From an uncultured Oscillospiraceae bacterium (lineage in GTDB: Bacteria; Bacillota; Clostridia; Oscillospirales; Ruminococcaceae), in assembly GCA_910587465.1 (NCBI GenBank), contig CAJUMS010000001.1:7651-71650 (forward strand): 64,000 nt of DNA, read 5' to 3'. The position numbers and the translations under genes were made by a program. Shown piece after piece: positions 1-6,221 of the stretch. Positions within the stretch are counted from its first letter, which is position 1. Each line of letters opens with the position of its first letter. The notes under the pieces are model-generated. The model was not told the origin of the DNA. It saw nothing but the letters and a program-made list of their open reading frames with translations, and made no database searches.

Positions 1-23
1 TCAGACGTGTGCTCTTCCGATCT
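1..23. other. Illumina adapter remnant (not biological)
   Basis: The first 23 bases match the read-2 side of the Illumina TruSeq adapter, ending in CTCTTCCGATCT; the reverse complement begins AGATCGGAAGAGC. Biological sequence therefore begins at base 24, and this is an assembly end with an untrimmed read. Any reading frame that crosses base 24 is artificial. Confidence 0.97.
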
Positions 24-370
24 CGGTTGTAGATGTTATAGATATACGCCTCGTCATTGGGAGTTATAGCCGTCCAGCCGCTGTCACCCTCTGTCTTGTA
101 GAAAAACTGAACGCCGTCGCTGTACGCCTTGTCGCCGTTTTCAAAACTCTCGTAGCTGAATATCATCTCGTCCTTCTTATTTATATAGAAACGAAAATCC
201 ATAAGCTCCCCGCCGCCGCTATTGTCGACCATAACAACCCGCGCGGAATCCAGCTTTTCATATAGCTCCTTAGCCTTTTTTATCTCGCCGTAATTCTCGG
301 GAGCCGCAGCACACCCCGACAGCATAATCGCCAGCAGGATCGGCAGAACGCACAAAAAAATCTTTCTCAT
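24..370 (-). CDS. lipoprotein, 3' end missing at contig edge
   Basis: The ATG at 370 opens a frame that stays open to the contig end, giving about 115 residues without a stop. Residues 1-20 form a lipoprotein signal peptide: MRKIF, a hydrophobic stretch, then the lipobox LSGC with the lipidated Cys at about residue 19. The mature part is polar (AAPENYGEIKKAKELYEKLD) and likely sits outside the membrane. The C-terminal end is cut off by the contig edge and adapter. I do not recognise the family, and nothing nearby indicates a substrate. The lipoprotein call is well supported; the function is unknown. Confidence 0.8.
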
Positions 371-411
371 CTTTTGTCTCACCATAAAAAATATAAAAAT
401 AAAGGGACAGA

Positions 412-428
412 AAAGGCGAGCCGCCTTT
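412..428 (-). terminator. candidate terminator after ptsH
   Basis: On the minus strand AAAGGCG-GCT-CGCCTTT forms a 7-bp hairpin followed by a moderately T-rich stretch (TTCTG then TTTATTTTT). It lies downstream of the ptsH stop and before the next lipoprotein gene. Its U-tract is interrupted, so it may be weak. Confidence 0.5.
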
Positions 429-540
429 GGCATACGCATCGCAGGAAGTCTTTCTCGAAAGACCACCGTACGACCGCGCAGTACCATTGTACGGCTAACA
501 GCCTAAATTCCGCCCCAAATGATTTTTGTGACCGAGCAAA

Positions 541-804
541 TTACTCAGCGAATTCGCTCTCAACCAGCTTAACCAGTCCGTCAACAGCCAGCTGCTCATC
601 GGAGCCGTCGGCGATGATGCGGATCTGAGCGCCGCCTACGATACCAAGCGAGAGGATACCCAACAGGGACTTAGCGTTTACTCTGCGCTCTTCCTTTTCA
701 ACCCAGATAGAAGACTTGTACTCGTTAGCCTTCTGAATAAAGAATGTAGCGGGTCTTGCGTGTAAACCAACCTGGTTTTTAACTTCAATGTCTTTCATGC
801 ACAT
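541..804 (-). CDS. ptsH: HPr phosphocarrier protein
   Basis: This 87-residue protein matches the usual HPr length. HPr accepts phosphate from enzyme I on His15 and passes it to sugar-specific EIIA proteins; in Firmicutes HPr kinase phosphorylates Ser46 for CcpA-dependent catabolite repression. The sequence shows GLHARPATFF with His exactly at residue 15 and NAKSLLGILSL with Ser at 46 when translation starts at the ATG at 804. That start also has GGAGGTT six bases upstream, so it beats the ATG at 798. The retained His15 argues for HPr rather than Crh. A longer in-frame opening reaches 1041, but it contains the promoter and has no ribosome site. No other PTS gene is nearby. Confidence 0.95.
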   Translation of the reverse strand: MCMKDIEVKNQVGLHARPATFFIQKANEYKSSIWVEKEERRVNAKSLLGILSLGIVGGAQIRIIADGSDEQLAVDGLVKLVESEFAE

Positions 805-999
805 AATAACAACCTCCATTGCATTGTGTTTAGTCAGCGAGCAACCTTTCTTCGGCGGTGTCCGCCGCCCGTTAAGTTCTCTTTCTGTAGGGGGATCTTT
901 GAGATACTCCGCTGTCTTAGCGTCAAGAGAATAAAGCCGCCCGAGTATTCGCCGTTTTCTATCTATATTTATATCGGCGCTTCCCTTTCTCTTAACTCT

Positions 1000-1028
1000 A
1001 GTATATCCAAATAATTCAATCTCGTCAA
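1000..1028 (-). promoter_or_regulatory. sigma-A promoter of ptsH
   Basis: Reading the minus strand, TTGACG (1028-1023), a 17-base spacer and TATACT (1005-1000) make a strong vegetative promoter. Transcription would start near 993 and leave a leader of about 190 bases before the HPr start. Confidence 0.8.
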
Positions 1029-1281
1029 CAGTCTTTTTCATTTTTTATCAATTCAAAGTCAATTTTCTGTTTTTTGACGTATATTTCACGAAACAAAACC
1101 GTTACACTTGTTTATCTTGCACAAAAAGTTTTCAACAATCTAATCAACATAAACAGCTGTTTTCAACACTACTGTACAAAACGGCTTTGTCATACAAAAT
1201 TTTTGACTTTCGGATATTGGCAACTCACAAGTGCAAATTCACTAAATTTCGCACTGCAAAGCCATTTTTTGGCAAAGAGAC

Positions 1282-1311
1282 CCTGCCCGAGCATCAGGGT
1301 GTTCGGGCAGG
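1282..1311 (-). terminator. hairpin after the lipoprotein operon
   Basis: CCTGCCCGA (1282-1290) and TCGGGCAGG (1303-1311) form a perfect 9-bp stem around a 12-base loop, 48 bases after the stop of the minus-strand lipoprotein gene. No clean U-tract follows on the minus strand, so termination is inferred from position. Confidence 0.4.
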
Positions 1312-1358
1312 AAAAACGGTGAAAAAATTCCCATTAACAGGAAACGATATAAACCTAT

Positions 1359-2048
1359 TTATGCTCCGATAGGCATTTTGGATGGATTGTCGACGGCATA
1401 CCACTCGCCGTCAAACAACAGATAACATTCGCTTTCGCCGTTATCGACATAGGACAGCCTGCCCGTCTTGAACGTGAACGCCCAGACCTCACCGCCGTCG
1501 CTGTCACCCGGAGTCTCACCCGCGGGGAACCTGCGTCGCTCATATTTCAGCCCGCAGAGCCACTCTGAAAGCGCCGTCTTGTCCTTCTCGGACAGCTCAA
1601 GCTCCGTTATCTCGGCATTGTGAAGATACTCGACCTTGATGATATCCCCCACGTCGGCCGCCATATTCCCCGCGTACCCGACAGGTATCGGTGAAGGATT
1701 TCCGACGGAGACCCACTCTCCGCCGCTGCGAAGATAGCACTCGTCTCCAAAGTCGAGATATACATAGCATTCAGGCTCGCTTCTGCCGAACGTCAGCTCT
1801 ATCTCGTACCTGAGGCAGTCGTCCTCTGGAACGCTCTCCGCGGGCTCGGTCTCAAACCCGTTCAGCCACTCGCGCAGCTGAACTGCGCCGCCTGTGCCCT
1901 CATCCCACTCATTGACAAAACAGCCTGTCTGCACGGCAATCTTCGCCGTTGCCGTAGTGTCGGGTCCTCCGGTGGTATGCGGTTTTTGACAGCCGTTTAC
2001 GGTCACAATGCACAAAACCGCTATACATATTATAATAGCTTTTTTCAT
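1359..2048 (-). CDS. lipoprotein with an internal duplicated module
   Basis: The 229-residue product has a signal peptide ending in the lipobox VNGC (Cys at about residue 20), followed by a Thr/Gly-rich linker. Two related segments follow: one around residues 85-130 (ECYVYLDFGDECYLRSGGEW, then NPSPIPVG) and one at the C-terminus (ECYLLFDGEWYAVDNPSKMP). Each combines a 'CYL..DGEW..V.NPS..P.G' pattern with beta-rich sequence, so the protein looks like an internal duplication. Its start lies 15 bases after the stop of the vWA lipoprotein, and both are exported lipoproteins, so they probably form one operon. Family and function are unknown. Confidence 0.8.
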   Translation of the reverse strand: MKKAIIICIAVLCIVTVNGCQKPHTTGGPDTTATAKIAVQTGCFVNEWDEGTGGAVQLREWLNGFETEPAESVPEDDCLRYEIELTFGRSEPECYVYLDFGDECYLRSGGEWVSVGNPSPIPVGYAGNMAADVGDIIKVEYLHNAEITELELSEKDKTALSEWLCGLKYERRRFPAGETPGDSDGGEVWAFTFKTGRLSYVDNGESECYLLFDGEWYAVDNPSKMPIGA

Positions 2049-2063
2049 ACATCAACGCCCCTC

Positions 2064-3398
2064 TCATGTCAAATAACCGTTGACTATCCTGATCATCATA
2101 TCCTTTAGCTTCTCAACGTTATACGCCCCGACGGTAGGCTCAATATGACTTCCGCCCACCCCGCTGTCATCCGTGAGGAATGTATACGTACCGCCTGTTG
2201 TGAACGCCATGGCGCGCAGCAGATACTCGGTAGACTTATCGATACCGCTGCTCGCTATCGGTACGATACGTATACCCATTTTGGCAGCCTCAGCGACATA
2301 CTTGTTCACGCTGTCGACTATCTGCGCGTCCTCGTGCGGGGGAGCGTCCAACACAAGGAACATTATCTTCACGCTGTCCTCATCCCAGTCGTGATTGTTG
2401 ACCGCGCTGTCAAGAGCGGTATGCACAGCCTCCGGAAAATCACCTCCTCCGCTTGCCGACTGCTCGCGGATAGCCTCGGCGACCTCGTCGATATTATCGC
2501 TGAACGGGAACTGCCGAACCTCATACTCGTCGTCGGTATCACGGTAAAAATTAACGGAAACGCGCGTCGGGATATTGGCGTTATTGGATTTAATGTTCTT
2601 GATGATATCCTCCAGCTCTACCTTGAGGTATTCAAGCTCATCGCCCATAGACCCGGTAGTATCGCACATTATCATCAGGTCGAGCTTTTGAGAGATCGGT
2701 GAGACCGCTCCGTCCAGATCAACCGAAAAGTATAGGTCGTGTTCATCGAGAACCCAATCTACAAGCGATGTGGCGCTCTTATCGCCACAAGTGACCGTAA
2801 CCTCAGAGGGCATACCGTCCGAGAACAGATACGCCTCGCCCTTATTGTTTGTAACTGCCGACACGGAACCGCCCCAAGACACTTTTGCGCCCTCAAGCGG
2901 CTTGCCGTCGGAGACTACCGTTACCGTAAGGCGGTAATCGTCAACGGTGTTCCAGACGTTCTTGTATCCTTTCCAGTCCTCGCGCGAACCGTAAAGCGCG
3001 TTCCAGTCCGCCCAGTGTGCGTTATCGTTCCATTCGCCGCCCGTAAGCAGACCCGACTGCGGCGTTATCTCTGGATCGTCGATAATACAATCATCGGGAA
3101 GTATAGCAACGCCCGCATAGTCACCGCTCGGCGCTGTCGCCTCGGCAAGGAGACCCTCGTCAGCCGTCTCCGACATATCTTTAGAACCTCCGTCAAATAT
3201 CCCATTGATCTTGTCGATAAAGCTTTCCTTCCTGCCGCCGATATCCGAACCCTCAAATCTGCCCGAGCTCCCCGCAGTCCCCGATTCGCTCGAACCGCCC
3301 GAACCCGCACCGACAATCGGAGCAATACCCTCCGCCGAGCACCCCGCCAGCGACAAGGCTGCGATAACAGCCGCAAATGCAGTCAAATATTTTTTCAT
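2064..3398 (-). CDS. vWA-domain lipoprotein
   Basis: The 444-residue protein starts with a lipoprotein signal peptide and lipobox LAGC (Cys at about 20), then a Ser/Gly-rich linker to about residue 60. Around residues 150-215 there is a carboxypeptidase-regulatory-like beta domain (VVSDGKPLEGAKVSW). The C-terminal half from about 235 is a von Willebrand factor A domain: LDLMIMCDTTGSMGDEL carries the metal-ion-dependent adhesion site (D-x-T-x-S form), with a second loop at SGGGDFPEAV and a third at VLDAPPH. Extracellular vWA lipoproteins of this kind bind protein or matrix partners; the ligand is unknown. The gene is first in an operon with the downstream lipoprotein; GAGGAATAT precedes the ATG. 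Confidence 0.88.
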   Translation of the reverse strand: MKKYLTAFAAVIAALSLAGCSAEGIAPIVGAGSGGSSESGTAGSSGRFEGSDIGGRKESFIDKINGIFDGGSKDMSETADEGLLAEATAPSGDYAGVAILPDDCIIDDPEITPQSGLLTGGEWNDNAHWADWNALYGSREDWKGYKNVWNTVDDYRLTVTVVSDGKPLEGAKVSWGGSVSAVTNNKGEAYLFSDGMPSEVTVTCGDKSATSLVDWVLDEHDLYFSVDLDGAVSPISQKLDLMIMCDTTGSMGDELEYLKVELEDIIKNIKSNNANIPTRVSVNFYRDTDDEYEVRQFPFSDNIDEVAEAIREQSASGGGDFPEAVHTALDSAVNNHDWDEDSVKIMFLVLDAPPHEDAQIVDSVNKYVAEAAKMGIRIVPIASSGIDKSTEYLLRAMAFTTGGTYTFLTDDSGVGGSHIEPTVGAYNVEKLKDMMIRIVNGYLT

Positions 3399-3495
3399 AT
3401 ATATTCCTCGCTTTCATTGTGAAATTTATTGCTTTCAATAGTAATACCAAATGATTACGAAAATGGTTTCATTATTTAAATTTTTCATAATGGGG

Positions 3496-3510
3496 TAAAT
3501 CGAAATTTAT
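3496..3510. repeat. dispersed TAAATTTCGATTTA-type motif, copy 1
   Basis: TAAATCGAAATTTAT in the gap between sigF and the vWA gene. Read on the minus strand it is preceded by TTGCAACA and followed by CCCC, the same flanks seen at other copies. Confidence 0.5.
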
Positions 3511-3548
3511 GTTGCAAGGTGTTTCTCAAGCCGCGGATCACTTTTAAT

Positions 3549-4190
3549 TTATATTAGCAGTGCCCTAAGCTCCTCCAATATCTTTCTCTCCCTCCGCGAA
3601 ACCTGCACCTGCGACATTCCCAGAACAGCGGCAGCTTGGGATTGAGTCTGGTCGCGGAAGTAGCGGAGAATAATAAGCCGTTGATCCTCCTCGGGGAGCT
3701 CGGACAGGCACTGCCGCAACGCGAGCTTGTCGATAAGCGCACTTTCGCCGCTCTCTTCGGGGAGATCGTATTCGCCGCCGTCCTCCGCGGATGTAAGCGA
3801 TACGGGAGGAAGTCCCGCCGCAACGGCTTCGGCAGCGTCCTCGGGGGATACTCCCAGATAGTCGGCAAGTTCATTTATAGTTGGCTCCGTACCGTTCTTC
3901 GATAACTCGTCCCGCGCTCTTGCGGCTTTCAGCGACAGCTCCTTAAGCGAACGGCTCATCTTCACCGCACCGCCGTCGCGAAACAGCCGCCTGATCTCGC
4001 CGAGTATTACCGGGACGGCATACGTCGAAAAGCACAGCCCGCGCGACTCGTCAAAGTTGTCATAAGCCTTTACGAGACCCACGCTGCCCGCCGAGAAAAG
4101 ATCCTCGTATTCGATGCCGCGCCCTCGGAAACGGTTGGCAAGCGAGTGAACGAGCGGCAGATTTGCCGCGATAAACTCATCTCTCGTCAT
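3549..4190 (-). CDS. sigF: sporulation sigma factor sigma-F
   Basis: The 213-residue sigma-70 family protein is the third gene of a spoIIAA-spoIIAB-sigF operon, which defines it as sigma-F. Sigma-F directs the first forespore-specific transcription and is held inactive by SpoIIAB. Region 2 is visible at about residues 8-80 (NLPLVHSLANRF, YEDLFSAGSVGLVKAYDNFD, FSTYAVPVILGEIRR), region 3 around 85-140, and region 4 at the end (LPEEDQRLIILRYFRDQTQ, MSQVQVSRRERKILEEL). It is shorter at the N-terminus than the roughly 255-residue Bacillus protein. Its start overlaps spoIIAB by 14 bases, suggesting translational coupling. Confidence 0.95.
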   Translation of the reverse strand: MTRDEFIAANLPLVHSLANRFRGRGIEYEDLFSAGSVGLVKAYDNFDESRGLCFSTYAVPVILGEIRRLFRDGGAVKMSRSLKELSLKAARARDELSKNGTEPTINELADYLGVSPEDAAEAVAAGLPPVSLTSAEDGGEYDLPEESGESALIDKLALRQCLSELPEEDQRLIILRYFRDQTQSQAAAVLGMSQVQVSRRERKILEELRALLI

Positions 4191-4632
4191 TGAGTTTTCC
4201 CACGATCTTCTTTTCCATTGTCACGACAGTGCCCCTGCCCTCGACCGAACGCACACGTACCTTGTCCATAAAGCTTTCCATTACGGTAAAACCGAGACCA
4301 GAGCGCTCCTCGTCGGCGGGAGCGGTGGTGTAGGTCGGCTGCATTGCCTGCCGCACGTCTGGAATACCCCTGCCCTTGTCCTTGATCTGTATGTACACGG
4401 CATTGTCCGAGTACAGCCGCATAAGCAGCTCGACCTCGCCGTTCATATCGCGGTAGCCGTGTACTATCGCGTTAGTCACCGCTTCCGATACCGCGGTCTT
4501 TATCGCGGATATCTCCTCCACCGTCGGATCGCACTGGATGGCAAACGCGGCGGCTGCCGAACGCGACAACCCCTCGTTCCTCGACAGCGCGGGAAACCGC
4601 ACCTTACATTCGTTTACGGAAATTCTTTTCAT
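4177..4632 (-). CDS. spoIIAB: anti-sigma-F factor, serine kinase
   Basis: The 151-residue GHKL-fold protein binds and inhibits sigma-F and phosphorylates SpoIIAA on serine. The ATP-binding boxes are present: N box EAVTNAIVHGY at about 50-60, G1 DKGRGIPD at about 85-92 and G2 ERSGLGFTVMESF at about 109-121. Length and motif order match SpoIIAB. It begins 11 bases after spoIIAA and overlaps sigF. The family can be confused with RsbW, but the SpoIIAA and sigma-F neighbours settle the assignment. It acts in the cytoplasm and is expected to switch partners according to the phosphorylation state of SpoIIAA. Confidence 0.95.
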   Translation of the reverse strand: MKRISVNECKVRFPALSRNEGLSRSAAAAFAIQCDPTVEEISAIKTAVSEAVTNAIVHGYRDMNGEVELLMRLYSDNAVYIQIKDKGRGIPDVRQAMQPTYTTAPADEERSGLGFTVMESFMDKVRVRSVEGRGTVVTMEKKIVGKLNDER

Positions 4633-4643
4633 GATATTCTCCT

Positions 4644-4967
4644 TTACAGCTTAGCCTCTTGTTTCTTCGGTTCGACAAGCAGCGTTCCCAGACCGGACAG
4701 TTTTATGACGGCGGCAATCTCGGGACGCGCATTTTTTATCAATATCTCGCCGCCTGCCGCGCGCACCGATTTCAGCCGTCCAAGTATAAGACCGATACCG
4801 GAGCTGTCCATAAAGCCTACCTGCTCCATATCCAATATCAGCAGCTCGGGACGCGACCGCGCTATAAGCTCGTCCAGCGCCGTCCTGAACTCACGGGCGG
4901 CGTGGTGGTCGATATCGCCCGAGAGCGCGGCGGTAATGCGTTTTCCGTCATTATATATTTTCAGCAT
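4644..4967 (-). CDS. spoIIAA: anti-sigma-F factor antagonist
   Basis: The 107-residue STAS-domain protein displaces sigma-F from SpoIIAB when unphosphorylated. The conserved phosphoserine loop is GFMDSSGIGLILGR, with Ser55/Ser56 as the candidate site. SpoIIAB phosphorylates this serine and SpoIIE, encoded at 50.0-52.3 kb here, removes the phosphate. A clear ribosome site (GGGGAGG) precedes the ATG at 4967, and the gene leads the three-gene operon. A general stress RsbV-type antagonist is the only realistic alternative and is disfavoured by the sigF neighbour. Confidence 0.95.
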   Translation of the reverse strand: MLKIYNDGKRITAALSGDIDHHAAREFRTALDELIARSRPELLILDMEQVGFMDSSGIGLILGRLKSVRAAGGEILIKNARPEIAAVIKLSGLGTLLVEPKKQEAKL

Positions 4968-5060
4968 TTTGATTCCTCCCCAATTTTTCGCGAATTTCCC
5001 CCGCCGTCTTTACCCTCTGTCTTTCATCGGGCGCGGTAGGCGGAGCTTGTCCGTAACCGC

Positions 5061-5069
5061 ATTATATCA
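5061..5069 (-). promoter_or_regulatory. candidate extended -10 upstream of spoIIA
   Basis: The minus strand shows TGATATAAT about 94 bases upstream of spoIIAA: an extended -10 with no good sigma-A -35 at 17 bases. In Bacillus this operon uses sigma-H and Spo0A~P. I see no convincing sigma-H consensus or perfect TGTCGAA box here. Confidence 0.4.
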
Positions 5070-5262
5070 CGTTAGCCGCGCGTTTTCGGTCGATATCCAT
5101 GTGCGAAAAAGAAATTATTTTAAGTTTTTTGCACGGATCATGTATTGACGTACACATTGCACGGGAATATTTGCGAAACAACCTTTTACAGAAAACATAA
5201 GGTTGAAAAAGACACATGAAAATACCCGTTTGTCTAATATACTGTTACAGCGCCTAAAGCTA

Positions 5263-5291
5263 TTGACAAGACAGGAAAAACATGGTATAAT
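5263..5291 (+). promoter_or_regulatory. consensus sigma-A promoter of the ABC/CARDB operon
   Basis: TTGACA (5263-5268), 17-base spacer, TATAAT (5286-5291) is a perfect consensus promoter about 170 bases before the ATPase start. The rest of the 500-base gap holds only this leader and the divergent spoIIA upstream region; I see no gene in it. Confidence 0.9.
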
Positions 5292-5468
5292 TCAAGTATA
5301 ATAGACGATTTTCAAACTGCGATTTTTTGACACTTAATCTCTCAAAAAACCACAAAACGTTTACCATTCGTTTATTTTTGCATTTTACTAACGATCACGG
5401 CTGACGGGTCTGCATATCAACATTTAAGGTAATGGTCGATCCGTGCCGGTAATCGGGAAAGGAGGACT

Positions 5469-6221
5469 ATGGAAACCGGCGCTAAAAAGAAAAAAATCAT
5501 GATTCGCGTGCGCGATCTGCGCAAGGAATATCGTCTCAAGGACGACACGGTCGTCGCCCTCAAGCGGATAAATCTCGACATTGAGCAGGGAGAGATCTGC
5601 TGTATTTTCGGAACATCCGGCTCGGGAAAGTCCACACTGCTCAATCAGCTCGCGGGGCTGGAAAAGCCTACATACGGCGATGTGTACATTCGCGGCGTCG
5701 CGGTAACTCGGCTGTCCGAAAAGGAGCTTGCGGAGTTCAGACAGAAGCATATCGGCTTTGTGTTTCAGTCGTACAATCTGCTGCCGTTTATGAACGCGGC
5801 GGAGAACGTTGCCGTTCCGCTTATGTTCCGCGGAGTATCTAAGCGCGAACGAATGAAAAAGTCCGCGGCGATACTTAAAAAGGTTGGGCTCGCCAACCGT
5901 CTCAACCACTACCCCAAGCAGATGTCGGGCGGTCAGCAGCAGCGCGTCGGCATTGCCCGCGCGTTTATCGCTCACCCCGACGTGGTCTTTGCGGACGAGC
6001 CGACGGGAAATCTCGACTCCAAGACCACTATAGAGGTCATGGAAATGATAAGAAGCTTTGCACGGCGATTCGATCAGACGATCGTTCTGGTAACTCACGA
6101 CCCCGAGCTTGCCCAATATGCCGACAGGATAGTAACTCTTGTGGACGGCAGAATCGTCAGCGACACTAAAAACGCTAAAAATGACACAGTTAAAGGAGAA
6201 ACAAATGAACAAGCTATTTAA
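5469..6221 (+). CDS. MacB/LolD-type ABC transporter ATPase
   Basis: The 250-residue ATPase has Walker A GTSGSGKST (48-56), Q-loop VFQSYNLL (about 98-105), signature MSGGQQQR (152-159), Walker B VVFADEP (172-178) and switch His in VTHDPE. The sequence is typical of the LolD/MacB/FtsE family, whose members power mechanotransmission by FtsX-like permeases rather than ordinary import. AAAGGAGGACT supplies the ribosome site. It overlaps the next gene by 17 bases and is followed by an FtsX-type permease, so the three genes form one exporter-like complex. Substrate unknown. Confidence 0.93.
   Translation: METGAKKKKIMIRVRDLRKEYRLKDDTVVALKRINLDIEQGEICCIFGTSGSGKSTLLNQLAGLEKPTYGDVYIRGVAVTRLSEKELAEFRQKHIGFVFQSYNLLPFMNAAENVAVPLMFRGVSKRERMKKSAAILKKVGLANRLNHYPKQMSGGQQQRVGIARAFIAHPDVVFADEPTGNLDSKTTIEVMEMIRSFARRFDQTIVLVTHDPELAQYADRIVTLVDGRIVSDTKNAKNDTVKGETNEQAI

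Noticed and set aside
541..1041. 166-residue open frame extending HPr by 79 residues
   Set aside because: The -35 and -10 of a strong promoter lie inside the extension, no ribosome site precedes its start, and the start at 804 gives canonical His15 and Ser46.
6139..6204. Upstream extension of the CARDB protein inside the ATPase gene
   Set aside because: The signal peptide and ribosome site AAAGGAGA fit the ATG at 6205.
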